From Cephalotus follicularis (Eukaryota; Streptophyta; Magnoliopsida; Oxalidales; Cephalotaceae): 64,000 nucleotides of DNA. A model generated the notes under the pieces. The model ran no database searches and was not told the DNA's origin. It worked only from the letters and a program-made list of their open reading frames with translations. The number at the start of each line of letters is the position of its first letter. Within the stretch, counting starts at the first letter, position 1. A program made the position numbers and the translations under genes. The stretch is taken from positions 612,995 to 676,994 of the forward strand of contig BDDD01000377.1 of the NCBI GenBank assembly GCA_001972305.1. The letters are read 5' to 3'. Positions 22,178 to 35,472 of this stretch are shown here, in pieces.

Positions 22178-22720
22178 TAACTTACATTGTAAATTAGATA
22201 AAACATGAAAGTACCTAACCACGAGGTATTTCGTGCTTTGGACTATAGGAACAAATTATATCTCTTCCAATTGTCTTAGCTTACCACAACGGAAGTAGAC
22301 AAACTCCATGTAAAACTTTTAGATTGTTTTTCTAGAATGGAATTCCCTTTGCACTAGCTACCTCTTCCTTGGGTTTTCACCCTTGGAACTTAGATTCACT
22401 TGATCTATCTCCCCTTGAGATTATTCAAGTAGGAAATCGAGGCATCACAGACGACCTTGACCTATCTTGGTCAAAATCTACCTTGACAGTCCTCGACTGG
22501 GTTCCATACAACTCCTCGAGTTGTGTAAGCATGACACACAAGGTCTGTGAGTGCATAACCCGATCATGTGGAATTGTGGCAAAATGCCAACAATTGATAG
22601 GGTACGAACTCGATAATCGTCATTCCACCATTTAGCCCAACTGGCCTTGTGATGGTCGGATACATCGTTCACTAGCTCAGGATTATCTTAGTCATGACAT
22701 GAGCGACTCTCATGCTCGTG
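22178..22720 (-). pseudogene. gag: Decayed gag of element B
   Basis: On the minus strand MLTQLEELYGTQSRT can be read near 22540-22500, matching the capsid region of Angela-like Copia gag as I remember it. Near 22290-22250 a zinc-knuckle trace (FRCGKL-Q/H-WKR) is readable across one frame change. Near 22215 a trace of the usual gag end (GTFMFYLIYNVS) is followed at once by element C. There is no intact frame. Confidence 0.55.
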
Positions 22721-24282
22721 AGAATGTTACGTTAAACGCGTTTCCATTTAGTGAAATATGGATGTTCAAGTTTTGGAGTGTTAAACGTGTTTGATGTTGG
22801 TTTGTGCTGTTTGCCAATTTGAGTATATAATCAAGTATGTGAAAACTAGCAACCTATATGAGGAAAAAGAAAGAGAATATTAACAGATCATTCCATTTAT
22901 GTTATTGCCATAATCCTTGGTCTTTTGTAATTATGGCTTCTCCCACTATTCTAATCGTATCCCACACCGCCATGTGGAATTCGAGAAGCCTCTTGCCTCC
23001 TAGTGGAGATCGGAATCTATCTTTCTTTATCATGACCCCAACCGTGTGCATGAACCGCCACAATATCAAGATAGTTAGACACGAGTGCCCATTTACATTA
23101 GGACCTCTTGCCCTCAGTGTAAGATCCGATACAAGTTCCGGCCTCACGACCCATACAATCCACAACTGTGTGTTGTGGCAACAGTATGAACTCGGTATAA
23201 GTCTGAACCCACAATCCTCAAAGAAATCAACCCGTTTTGATACCCGCCCATGTGCGTGCCATCGGTAACGAAACATGGCTACTTCCTTCCAGTACTCCCT
23301 TAGTACTGAAATTGAACAGAAATGGTCATACAGAGGACCTCTGCCGTTTGCAGTGCTATCCCAAATATATCCACACCATTCAACGAAAATTATGGAAGGC
23401 CAACGACGGGACAGCCTTATGTCCCACCGCTTATGGACTTATTATTTAACAAGTTGGAGGAATTTGGTCTCATCAAATTTTATATATTACCAAAAAGCCA
23501 TTTTAGATAATTTTAATTATCTTCCAATCCATTTGGTCGGCTTAGCATGCTTGACGTGTTTGGATTTGTTTGCAAAAAGAAAACATCCATCTCATGCAAC
23601 CTATTTCCCTCTTAGAAATAAATATGGTCTCGCCAGGGATTAAATCTATGAGAGATCACATGAGCGTATGTGACCCCTCGGTCCCCTAGGTGAACTATTC
23701 AATATTACTTTATTACAAAATGGACCATGCATACATGGCCTTCACTTGGTCTTATAACTTCCTTGATCTTCCTCTTCAAACTCCTTTGTAATTCTTCTCT
23801 TCTTTGTTTACAAAATGATATTACCAAAATACATTTAAAAAATAAAGAATAGAATACAAAATGGAGGGAGAGAGAAATAAAACAAATAAGGAAATAAAAG
23901 GTGCTCGCACGCAACCTTATTACAAACAAAATAAAGTACATGATAATAAAGCGAATTAAACCATCCACAAAAGAAACCAAAAGCTAGGTTCAATCCCACA
24001 GCGTACCATTATGCATAAGACATTTAAAATCTACATCTACATAGACTTTAAATAAACACTAGCAATTTCAATTTCTGATGGCCAATCGAAACAATTCCAC
24101 AAGTATGCCAACATTCCAGTAAACCTCCCACTAGATTATTTAAAACCTTGTTTCCCGAAAAATATATTTTATTTTATAAAACCAACCATGGGAAGGGAAT
24201 TAAACTAGAATTTCAGGTACTTTAATTATTTCAAAATAACAACCAAAACCGAAATTAAAGTCCACTTGAAATTAAACGGATC
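22721..24282 (-). other. Leader region of element B
   Basis: This lies between the primer-binding site and the gag remnant. A small open frame on the minus strand (23276-22902) and overlapping frames on the plus strand show no known motif. I see nothing else to support a gene. Confidence 0.5.
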
Positions 24283-24294
24283 GCTCTGATACCA
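24283..24294 (-). other. Primer-binding site of element B
   Basis: gctctgatacca on the plus strand is TGGTATCAGAGC on the minus strand. It lies two bases inside the LTR boundary at 24297 and fits initiator tRNA-Met. It fixes the minus orientation of B. Confidence 0.9.
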
Positions 24295-24296
24295 CT

Positions 24297-25124
24297 TGTT
24301 GGAAACCCAGGGGGTCTCCCGGTCAATTTTGGGTCTAGGGTTCTAGTGTGTATAATTTTAATTTTTCAAAAGACACGAAGACAAAAAGTCAAGGTTCACA
24401 TTGACATCTTGCTACCAAAATCAATATGCCTAGGATCTCCGTTTGATGTTCAATCTAATAATTACGAAATCAAGCATGCACGCAAAAGCATAAAGTTTAA
24501 GCACAACGGAAAACATAAAAGTATAAGGGAAACAACCATACCAACATTGGAGGCTCCACCACTTTGCCGCTACACACTTGAAGCATCAACTACCGGTCAC
24601 CGATGGATTTCAGACAGTCCACATTTCGTCCGATGTTGGCACTAACGGACTCCAAAAAATCCGCTCAACCCGAATCTGGAGGAGACACGCCCGGAACCTC
24701 GCCGAAACACGGAGGCCAGAGGCGGCGACTCACTGAGTTCAGACTCAGCAAGTCTCGGTCAACTCGTCAATGACCGGCCTTGACATATGTGGACGCTGAC
24801 AGCACGACGAACGAACCAGTGGCCGAGACTCAGAGAGAATCGGCCTCGAACTTAGGGAACGGCCGGCGGCGAGTCACGGGTTTGACTCGCCGTTCGTCAC
24901 TAGCGGCCACCAAGCCACCAAACGGCTCAGTGATACCAGCTCGACATACCCCAACCCAAGACTCGCCGTGACTCGGCGTGGAACGCCCAGTCATAGCAGC
25001 CTGACGCGTCAACTTGGCGAGTTGACTCACAGAACGCAAAATCGGCCAAAACAATGCCAAAAATGCCTAAACTAAGTTCAAGATAGGTAGAGCAAAAGGT
25101 TGGCTCCACCTACCAGTGGCGATC
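24297..25124 (-). repeat. Element B 5' LTR, part nearest the interior
   Basis: It matches 10503 to about 11335 of the other LTR and stops at ...ccagtggcgatc, where element D inserted (TSD cgatc, 25120-25124). The LTR resumes at 40364. Confidence 0.9.
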
Positions 25125-27196
25125 TGTCACGCCCCCATTTTTCCAAGTGGACAACATTAAAGCGGTAAGCAATCAGCACAAAATAATTCAGCTTATGCGA
25201 TAAAACGTAAAAGCAAAAACCTTCAATAGCGGAAGCAATAACATGAAATAAGCTGAAATTAAATATGTATCACGCATCCCATACTACGTGATACCCACAA
25301 AGTTTATAAACAACCCAACAACATTGTCGATCTCCCATAAACGGAGCGTGATAATACAGTACGAATAAATAAACCACGTTACAATAATCCAAAAGTCATT
25401 GTTCCAAAATCCAATACATAAAAATATAGGAACAACTCAGTCTTCTCCTTAAGTCTCCTTGCGCTGCTCCATATCAAACCTCACTCCATCAATCTGTTAC
25501 AGTAGGGGTTAGGCTTTGTCCTTACTCGGCTAAGTGAAAAGACATAAATACAGTTCGAGGTATATGATAATGAGCAACATGAATGAATGCATTATGATGC
25601 AGTATATATATATAGTCTATGTTTATCCCAAAGGCGTCGACGTCTTTTACCCTAAGGCGCCAACATTTCGTGCAGTTATTCCCAGGCATTTTTGGACCAA
25701 AGACATCGATGCTTTTCCAAAGACGTCGATGTCTTTATGATACCAGGAGGTATCAATTCGCGAATCTTGATTCCAAAGGTTAGAATCCGACCCTTTAATC
25801 CTTCGTATAAACGAATCTCACTCTCACAAAGTGTAAGGCATGCTACTGGTTAACAGGGGATGCAACCAGAACATCATTTCATGGATAAAACATGCAATCA
25901 CCAAGGGCAGTTCACCAACAACAGTAAGCACTACTGTTCTGCAATACCCAGAAAAGGCATCGATGTCTTACCAAAGACATCAATGTCTTTCGCATTCACA
26001 CACAAAGGCATAACATTACTGTTCTACCATGCCCAGAAAAGGCATCGATGTCTTTACAAAACATCGACGTCTTTCACAATCACACACGAAGGCATCGACG
26101 TCTTCATGTAGGCGTCGACGTCTACCCAACCTAGAACGTTTTCCCCACAGTTTTAACACACCAAGCCATTATCAAATCCATCCTTTACACAACCAGTTCA
26201 CATATTCATGTAATCACACATGCATGGTTACTCTGTATATCACAGTAGTCATCACAAAAGTCCAGAGATTACAATGCACCCATTAACATGAAATTCACCA
26301 ATGGCATTCATTATCTTAAAACTCAAAATGCATGTATAAGAATCATCACTTTCCCCTACCTTGTTTTCCACGTTAGGAACTGCAAAACTCCACCCCTTTA
26401 CGTTCCAAACTGGTTCCGACAGCCTCTAGGTCCTTCCCGTTGCTGCAAGCCACCAGTTCCAAGTTCCAAGCTCCAACCAAGCTCAACAATGGTGTCTCTC
26501 TCTTTCTCCCACTCACTGGCTTCCTCCTCTTCCTTCCCTTTGGTGTTTTAAACGAGAGAGAGAGAGGTGGGGAGGGGATTGTTATTATGTAGATGGCTCC
26601 CTCTCCCTCTTTCTCCCTGCATTCAATGAACACTCTCGTGTTCTCTCCCTCTTTCCCAGTGAATTTCTGCATTCCATTTTGTTTCTTTCTCATGTTTTTG
26701 GCAAGTTGCATGCACACCCACACCTGTCATGTTCTTCCTCCTTCCTCAGTCATGCAGGTCATGAGGCATTATGCATGACCAACACGTCTCCTTCGCCTGC
26801 CTAAAAAATTGCCCCATTGCATGTTATTCTGTCAGTTCATTCTGTCAGTTCATAACGTGACTGATATTCTTTTCAAAGACGTCGACGTCTTCTATAGACG
26901 TCGATGTCTTTTCCCTTTTTATACGTGGGGGTCGATGTCTTTGCCTACATAGACGTGCCTGTACATGCATTCACGTACGCCTCTGCTTCCATAGGCGTCG
27001 ACGTCTTTCCAAAGACATCGATGCGTTTATCCCAAAACTGCACCGTTTTGGTTTAAACACACACATTCCTTTCTCCCAAAGTAATAATTAGGGTTTGCTA
27101 ACATTATTGAGGCGAAATCTCCAACTTTTTATTAATCCAAGCATACGATTACATCTTAGAATGAAATATTACAAAACAAAAATACCAGGCGTTACA
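25125..27196 (-). repeat. Element D 3' LTR
   Basis: In plus orientation it runs tgtcacgccccc...ccaggcgttaca (2072 bases). It lacks about 640 bases present in the 5' LTR (about 38140-38790), joined here within a TA-rich run at about 25605-25615. The conserved LTR block is at 25496-25538. Palindrome clusters lie at 25625-26125 and 26875-27030. Confidence 0.9.
25625..26125. repeat. GACGTCGACGTC cluster, inner array of D 3' LTR
   Basis: It contains ggcgtcgacgtctttt (GTCGAC at 25635), agacgtcgatgtcttt, ggcatcgatgtctta, catcgacgtcttc and ggcgtcgacgtcta. A second array closer to the LTR start on the minus strand (26875-27030) contains the perfect 18-base palindrome AAAGACGTCGACGTCTTC/T with GTCGAC at 26881. 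Matching arrays of the 5' LTR are at 38795-39305 and 40035-40190. Confidence 0.8.
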
Positions 27197-27210
27197 TCCA
27201 CCCCTCCTTC
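27197..27210 (-). other. Polypurine tract of element D
   Basis: The minus strand GAAGGAGGGGTGGA abuts the LTR start. It is identical to that of element F (53567-53580). Confidence 0.85.
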
Positions 27211-27241
27211 AAGAAATTTCATCCTCGAAATTAACACAATA

Positions 27242-29678
27242 CTAAAACAAATGCGGGTAACGTTCTCGGATATCATCCTCACGTTCCCAAGTCGCTTCAT
27301 TCGGCTGATGAAATTGCCACTGAACCTTCACCATTGGAATGGTCCGCTTCCTCAATACTTGTGTCTTCCAATATAAGATTCTCACAGGTGACTCCTCGCA
27401 GGAAAGGTCATCCCTCACCGTAACTGAGTCATAATCCAGGACATATGATGGATCTCGGATATAACCTCGTAGCATCGATACATGGAAGACATCATGTACG
27501 CCTAACAAAGTAGGAGGCAAGGCTAGCTGATAAGCTACCTCCCCAACCCTCTCTAGAATCTCAAAAGGACCAATATAGCATGGCGCTAACTTGCCCTTCT
27601 TTCTGAATATTTGCACCCCTTTCCATGGAGATACCTTCAAAAACATGTAATCTCCCACACTGAAGGTCAAAGGCCTCCTCTTCACACTGTCGACATAGCT
27701 CTTTTGCCGAATCTGTGCCGCTAGCAACTTCTCCTTGATGAACTTGACTTTCTCCAAAGTCTCCTCCACCAAATCCGACCCAAGCAATGGTCGTTCACCA
27801 TCCTCGTTCCAACAGATGGGTGACCTACACTTCCTCCCATACAGTGCCTCGTATGGAGCCAAACCAATACTCGCGTGATAGCTGTTATTATAAGAAAACT
27901 CTATCAGAGGAATGTGGTCTTCCCATGTCCCAGCAAAATCGATCACACAAGCCTAAAGCATATCCTCCAATGTTTGGATGGTACGCTCTAACTGTCCATC
28001 TGTTTGAGGTTGAAAAGCAGTACTGAGATTCAATCTCGTTCCGAATGCTGTCTGAAATCTCTTCCAGAAGTTGGAAGTGAAGATCGAATCCCTATCACAA
28101 ACGATGCTCACCGGAACACCGTGTAGTCTCACAATCTCCTTCACGTATAATCGAGCCAACTTGCTTGCGGAATCAGTGACGTGTGTAGGCAAAAAGTGTG
28201 CTGATTTGGTGAGTCTATCAACAATAAACCACACGGCATTATGACGATGCCTAGTTAGTGGAAATCCAGAAACAAAGTCCATCGTGATGTGTTCCCATTT
28301 CCACTCTGCCACTGGTAATGACTGCGATAGTCCCGCCAGTCTCTGGTGTTCGTCCTTGACCCTCTGACAAGTCAAACACTTCGCGACATATTCTACATTC
28401 TCGCGCTTCATGCCAGGCCACCAATAATTCTTCTTCATATCGTGGTACATTTTGGTACTACCAGGATGAATACTGTACAAAGAGTTATGAGCCCCGCGAA
28501 GCAACTCATTCTTCAACCCTGGTTCATCTGGGAGACACACACGTCCCCGATATCTCAGAAGACCATCAGCATGTACTCAAAAATCAGATTCCAAGTCAAG
28601 GTTATCCCGAATTCGTTGCAACTCCCGATCGTGCGGTTGTGCATCCCTGATGTGAACCAGTAACACCGGTTGGACCTGCATGTCAGCCACAAAAATCCCC
28701 GTGCCTAATTAAACGGAGACCACTCTTGGAAGTCTTCTAACATCTTCGATTGCGACACCATTGTAATGGCAAACATAGCCTTGCAGCTCAAGGCATCATA
28801 AACTACATTCTCTTCCCCTGGGTGGTATTGGATACTGCAGTCATAATCATTAAAGAACTCCACCCACCTGCGCTGTCTCATGTTCAGTGTGTCCTTGCAA
28901 AACAGGTACCTCAAACTCTTATGATCGGTAAAGATCTCAAACTGAGCTCCATACAAGTAGTGTCTCCATTTCTGAAGAGCAAAGATAATACCTGCCAGTT
29001 CAAGATCATGAGTCGGGTAGTTTTCTTCATACGGCTTCAGCTTTCGCGAAGCGTAAGCGATCACTCTGCCTTGTTGCATCAACACGCAACCCAATCCCTT
29101 ACTCGATGCATCACTGTAGACTGCGAAGCCCTCATTACCCTCAGGTAATGCCAAGATAGGAGCGAAAACCAACCGATCCTTCAGTTCACGGAAACTAGCT
29201 TCGCAATCTTCATCCCAGATAAACAAGGTCTTCTTCTGGGTCAGTCTAGTCAAGGGCTCGGCTATTCATGAAAAATTCTGGATAAACCTCCTGTAATACC
29301 CCGCCAAGCCAAGAAAACTGCGTACGTCCGTCACATTCTTTGGCTGTGGCCAATCTCGTACTACCTCTGTCTTCGACGGATCCACCGCCAAACCCTCTCC
29401 AGATACAATGTGACCAAGGAAGATCACACGGTCAAGCCAAAATTCACACTTACTGAATTTGGCATACAGCTGCTGCTCTCGAAGAACTCGCAAAACCAAC
29501 CTCATATGGGAAGTATGCTCCTCCTCACTCCTCGAGTATACTAGTACGTCATCAATAAACACAACGACGAACTGGTCCAGGTACGGTCGAAACACATCGT
29601 TCATCAATGACATGAACGCAGCCGGTGCATTGGTAACACCAAAAGGCATTACGAGAAACTCTTAGTGACCATACCTTG
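27242..29678 (-). pseudogene. pol: pol of element D, 3' part (end of reverse transcriptase, RNase H, integrase, chromodomain-like tail)
   Basis: On the minus strand the second half of reverse transcriptase reads [12 protein letters not shown] and [12 protein letters not shown] (catalytic Asp pair), then [15 protein letters not shown]. RNase H follows ([26 protein letters not shown]). The integrase has a His/Cys finger ([21 protein letters not shown]), [21 protein letters not shown] and QTDGQLERTIQ. The tail PMVKVQWQFHQPNEATWE... ends YPHLF. Stops split it at about 29263, 28704 and 27950. Element E separates it from the 5' half of reverse transcriptase at TSD ccttg (29674-29678). Confidence 0.9.
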
Positions 29679-32399
29679 TGTAACACCCCCGGACGGCGGG
29701 AGTCGTCACAGGGTCATATCAAACATAACATTACTTATTAAATCATAAGTCACTTTATTAGCCAAAAATAGCCAGAAACGTGGTGGTCTTCTCATAACAT
29801 TAAAACTTAACAATTTAACATATTAAGTAGTTGCGGAAAACCCAAAACATAATTCAGTTCCAATTCTAAAAACATAAAACATAATAATCCACGTTTCTGA
29901 CCACTAACATAACATAAGGATCACTCTCCTAAGGATCCAACACATAGGTGGTCATCACTCAATCACACTTTCCCCCGCTGCTCCTGGAAACCTGCCGCAT
30001 GAAAACAAAAAAAATACGGCTGAGCAAACCTCAGTACGGATAAGGGAAATAAAACAGTAAACGATAATTTGAAAGCAGTAAAATTTCAATAATAACATAA
30101 CAGAAATCATAGTAATTAGAACAATTGCATAATTGTAAAATCACATTTGTATTTTCATAAATTCCATATAACTTCGGAACAATTACGCAATCATTTCATA
30201 AAATCATTCACGAATCATACTGAGCCACATACATATCACATAACATAAATTTGGCAAGGGATGCGCTAATTCGACATGCCCACTAGAATTGAAGTGTACG
30301 GCACTACACAAGTCAATTCTCACATACACATATCCGATCACACCTCGGACCACATATCTGAATTCACCTCAGATCACATAAACTAGAATCGATTCATACG
30401 CCTCTATCTTACGTAGCGGATCCACAAATCCACCTCATGGGATTTGTTCATACACTCAGAGACGCCGTTGTCTAATCACACTGCTACGGAAGTGTCACGT
30501 CCCCGTGCCAGGCCCACGATGTGCCAATGGTACGCCCCATAGGTCGGTACAATACTCAGTATTTTAAAATTATTGATTTATCAAGATCAATTTAAAATCA
30601 CATAAAATATGTTTTCACACAACATATTCAAAAACCGTTAACAACGGTATCATAACATATCATATCATAACATATCGTATCATTTCATATCGTATGGATA
30701 AAGTCGGAATCATTTAAAATGTCAAACCAACTTATATTCGAAACGTATCAAAATCATAAAACATCATTGATTTCATAAACGAAGATGCTTAGCAAAATAG
30801 TTTTAGTTCGAATATCAGATAGCAAAAGAACAGAAAATTCCGTACCTTATGCGCTTACAAAGTACTTACGAATAGACAATATAAACGGAATCCACTTGAA
30901 GCACAACAATCTAAAAAGGCATTCAAAATCATACGTATAAGAGCCTAAAACACACCAAAAGTATTAAACAGACTCTTAACAGTGTTTGGAAAAGACTCGG
31001 ATCGATTCGGGGATCAAACAAATTAAAACAGTTGAAAAGAGTACATTCCAGGGCAAAACAGTCGACTAAAACAGGGCTCCAGTTGACTGGGGAGGCTTGG
31101 CAGTCGACTATTCATATAGTCCAGTCGACTACTCAACCCAGAATACAGGCAGTCGATTGTGTTCATCCCTCCAGTCAACTACACAACCAAGGCAGTCGAC
31201 TGCATTCATGTGGCAGTCGGCTACTCATCCATTCCAGCCGACTGTCCACAGAGACAACCGACTTTTTTGGGCGACAGAACAGTTGGAAACATGTTAATTC
31301 ACTACTGAAATTAATTCAAATGGTTTCTACATTAAACCAGAGACACATGGATATAAATATATGACATAATATGACTTGTGGGTGACATAGAAACACAAAA
31401 TTAACAAGAAAACGACCTGACAGTGGGTTAACTTACAAAAGGAAGCAACAAAACATTTATACATGGGTGTCCAGATTCTGTGTTTTATCAAATACGGATG
31501 TTATAAACCCAGTTTGTGACATATCTAGGTGCATAAAACGTGTTGACAATATCACTAACACAATGACAACATGTTTAGGCAGGAATCAATGACCCAAAGA
31601 CACCAAGAGCACAATAACTCAAAGTATGCCATTAGAACAAGATTATCACTAGGGAAGACGAATATACTAACCTGTAATGATTCCCAGAACACAAGAACAG
31701 TAGAAGAAACACTAGCACACACTCACAATTCGGCTGTGAACAAAAACAGATGAAGAAGAATACAAAACCATAACATACTTAGACATACATAGCAAACTAA
31801 GAGAATTCAATCCAAAGAAACAACTAAAGGATCGAATTTACCTCTTCTGACTTTGAAGAACGAATTACACAGCAGCTTGTTACACACTAACAAAGCATAA
31901 TCGGCAGTGGCTTGCAAGAAAGATGAGGGCAACATATAAAATGGCAAAGGCACTCTATGAAAGGAAAAAGGAGGAGACACAATTTGACCAAAAGGGGAAG
32001 AAAGGAGGATTTTCAGGAATTAGAAATAGGAAAAGGGAGACTTAGCATGTGATATTGATGGTGGTAAGAAGGACGGGAAAGGAGGAGGAAAGTAGGAAGA
32101 AAATGATAAAATAGGGAAAAAGGAAAATAAAGAATTAATAATAAAAGGAATTAAGGGATTCTAAAATAAAAGATAAATAATTTGTTTTTAATAAAATAAT
32201 TTTGGATTATAATAAAATAAATGAAACCCAACCCCAACATACCATAACATACCCAAAATTTCGGACTGGTATCAGTAAGCTCAATTCACATAAACCCAAA
32301 TCATAGGGCAACCGGACTTTTCAAATTAAACAAAATTAAAAGCCCGAAAACACATATAAAATCCGTAAAAATACATTTACGAACGAGCTGGGTATTACA
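29679..32399 (-). repeat. Element E 3' LTR
   Basis: It runs tgtaacacccccgg...gggtattaca in plus orientation (2721 bases). The palindrome array lies at 31055-31265. There is no coding potential; open frames such as 31032-31364 run through the palindrome array. Confidence 0.9.
31055..31265. repeat. CAGTCGACTG array in LTR of E
   Basis: GTCGAC occurs at 31061, 31103, 31123 and 31195, usually as cAGTCGACTa/g. Single-base variants are interspersed (agttgactgg, agtcgattg, agtcaactac, agtcggctac, agccgactg). The matching array in the other LTR is at 34125-34335, with more intact copies. Confidence 0.85.
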
Positions 32400-33446
32400 T
32401 CCACCCCCCCTAAAAAGAAGATTTCATCCCGAAATCACAAACATAAACATACCTCAAACAACAAGTGCGGATATCGAGCTCCCAAGTAGCTTCACGTTCG
32501 GGATGATTCCTCCACAGCACTTTCACAAAAGAAACGGTATTGCAACGTGTCACCCGTTCCTGTCGATCCAAAATAGCTTTGGCCTCCTCGTCACAAGATC
32601 GATCCTCTCGAATGCTGTCCAACGGATAGTGAACCACATGTAGAAGATGATACTGATAACCCCTCATCAAAGATACGTGGAACACATTATGGACATGTGC
32701 TAACTGCGGAGGCAAAGCTAACCGATAAGCAACCGTGCCTATCTTTTCCAAAACTTCAAAAGGTCCGATAAAACGCGGACTTAACTTTCCTTTCAGCCCA
32801 AAACGTCGGACTCCTTTCCAAGGCGAAACTTTCAAAAACATATGTTCACCAACCTTGAACTCCAACTTCCTCCGATGTCTGTCCCCATAACTCTTCTGTC
32901 GAGATTGAGCTGCCTTCAATCTCTGCCTTGCTATTGCCACTTTCTCAGTAGTGATCTGCACTAGCTCGGGTCCTTCAATAACTCGCTCTCCAACCTCATC
33001 CCAACACGTCGGAGCACGACACTTCCTCCCATACAGAGCTTCAAATGGAGCCATACCGATACTAGCATGCCAACTGTTATTGTAGGCAAATTCTACCAAG
33101 TTCAAATACTCATCCCAGCTCTCAGTCCACTCCAAAGCACAAGACCTCAACTTATCCTCTAAGGTCTGGATGGTTCTCTCAGTCTACCCATCTGTCTGTG
33201 GATGAAAAGCTGTACTGTAACTGAGCCTAGTACCCCAAGCTTTCTGAAACCCTTTCCAAAACCGTGAAATGAAACGAGAATCCCTATCCGAAACAATGGA
33301 TACTGGAGTCCCATGCAGTCTCACAATCTCCTGCTGAAACACCTCAGCCAAACGGTCAACCGAAAAGTCTTCTCGGATAGCCAAGAAGTGAGCCGATTTA
33401 GTTAATCGATCCACTACTACCCAGATAGCATCATTCCTTCTGAAAG
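32400..33446 (-). pseudogene. pol: Polypurine tract and integrase remnant of element E
   Basis: The polypurine tract TTTTTAGGGGGGGTGGA-like run lies at 32400-32416 on the minus strand. Integrase then reads from [20 protein letters not shown] (second half of the catalytic core, with SDRDSRFISRFWKGFQKAWG and HPQTDG), through a TAG stop at about 33181, to LVEFAYNNSWHASIGMAPFE and the chromodomain-like tail VKVLWRNHPEREATWEL. The expected ERYPHLF end is altered. Gag, protease, reverse transcriptase and the first integrase aspartate are deleted at the junction with LTR sequence at about 33447. Confidence 0.88.
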
Positions 33447-35472
33447 TCACCTCAGATCACATAAACTAGAATCGATTCATACGCCTCTATCTTACGTAGC
33501 GGATCCACAAATCCACCTCATGGGATTTGTTCATACACTTAGAGACGTCGTAGTCTAATCACACTGCTACGGAAGTGTCACGTCCTCGTGCCAGGCCCTT
33601 GACGTGCCTATGGTACGCCCCATAGGTAGGTACAATACTCAGTATTTTAAAATTATTGATTTGTCAAGATCAATTTAAAATCACATAAAATATGTTTTCA
33701 CACAACATATTCGAAAACCGTTAACATATCATATCATAACATATCGTATCATTTCATATCGTATGGATAAAGTCGGAATCATTTAAAATGTCAAACCAAC
33801 TTATATTCGAAACGTATCAAAATCATAAAACATCGTTGATTTCATAAACGAAGATGCTTAGCAAAACAGTTTCAGTTTGACTATCAGATAGCCAAAGAAC
33901 AGAAAATTCCGTACCTTATGCGCTTACAACGTACTTACGAATAGACAATATAAACGGAATCCACTTGAAGCACAACAATCTAAAAAGGCATTCAAAATCA
34001 TACGTATAAGAGTCTAAAACACACCAAAAGTATTAAACAGACTCTTAACAGTGTTTGGAAAAGACTCGCATCGATTTGGGGATCAAACAAATTAAAATAG
34101 TTGAAAACAGTACATTCCAGGGCAAAACAGTCGACTAAAACAGGGCTCCAGTCGACTGGGGAGGCTTGGCAGTCGACTATTCATATGGTCCAGTCGACTA
34201 CTCAACCCAGAATGCAGGCAGTCGACTGTGTTCATCCCTCCAGTCAACTACACAACCAAGGCAGTCGACTGCATTCATGTGGCAGTCGGCTACTCATCCA
34301 TTCCAGCTGACTGTCCACAGAGACAGCCGACTGTTCTGGGCGACAGAACAGTTGGAAACATGTTAATTCACTACTGAAATTAATTCAAATGGTTTCTACA
34401 TTAAACCAGAGACACATGCATATAAATATATGACATAATATGACTTGTGGGTGACATAGAAACACATAATTAACGAGAAAACGACCTGACAGTGGGTTAA
34501 CTTACAAAAGGAAGCAAGAAAACATTTATACATGGGTGTCCAGATTCTGTGTTTTATCAAATACGGATGTTATAAACCCAGTTTGTGACATATCTAGGTG
34601 CATAAAACGTGTTGACAATATCAGTAACACAATGACAACATGTTTAGGCAGGAATCGATGACCCAAAGACACCAAGAGCACAATAACTCAAAGTATGCCA
34701 TTAGAACAAGATTATCACTAGGAAAGACGAATCTACTAACCTGTAATGATTCCCAGAACACAAGAACAGTAGAAGAAACACTAGCACACACTCACAATTC
34801 GGCTGTGAACAAAAACAGAGGAAGAAGAATACAAAACCATAACAGACTTAGACATACATAGCAAACTAAGAGAATTCAAACCAAAGAAACAACTAAAGGA
34901 TCGAATTTACCTCTTCTGACTTTGAAGAACGAATTACACAGCAGCTTGTTACACACTAACAAGGCAGAATCGGCAGTGGCTTGCAAGAAAGATGAGGGCA
35001 ACATATAAAATGGCAAAGGCACTCTATGAAAGGAAAAAGGAGGAGACACAATTTGACCAAAAGGGGAAGAAAGGAGGATTTTCAGGAATTAGAAATAGGA
35101 AAAGGGAGACTTACCATGTGATATTGATGGTGGGAAGAAGGAATTACGGGAAAGGATGAGCAAAGTAGGAAGAAAATGATAAAATAGGGAAAAAGGAAAA
35201 TAAAGAATTAATAATAAAAGGAATTAAGGGATTTTAAAATAAAAGATAAATAATTTATTTTTAATAAAATAATTTTGGATTATAATAAAATAAATAAAAC
35301 CCAAACCCAACATAGCATAACATACCCAAAATTTCGGACTGGTATCAGTAAGCTCAATTCATATAAACCCAAATCATAGGGCAACCGGACTTTTAAAATT
35401 AAACAAAATTAAAAGCCCGAAAACACATATAAAATCCGTAAAAATACATTTATGAACGAGCAGGGTATGACA
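33447..35472 (-). repeat. Element E 5' LTR, inner end deleted
   Basis: It matches 30364-32399 of the other LTR nearly base for base. The portion equivalent to 29679-30363 (the R-U5 side on the minus strand) and the primer-binding site are missing. Confidence 0.9.

Larger units (their letters stand above)
29679..35472 (-). mobile_element. Element E: Tekay-like Gypsy, internally deleted, nested in D
   Basis: It is flanked by ccttg (29674-29678 and 35473-35477). On either side the D reverse transcriptase continues. It consists of a complete 3' LTR (29679-32399), about 1 kb of integrase, and a 5' LTR lacking its inner end (33447-35472). The shared LTR parts look nearly identical by eye, so this is probably one of the youngest insertions, consistent with its position at the deepest nest level. 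Confidence 0.92.

Noticed and set aside
22902..23276. 124-codon minus-strand frame in the leader of B
   Set aside because: No known domain, and overlapping plus-strand frames are equally long; not supported as a gene.
28750..29148. 132-codon plus-strand frame opposite element D RNase H
   Set aside because: It is a shadow of the minus-strand pol, and the same shadow appears opposite F at 51628-52026.
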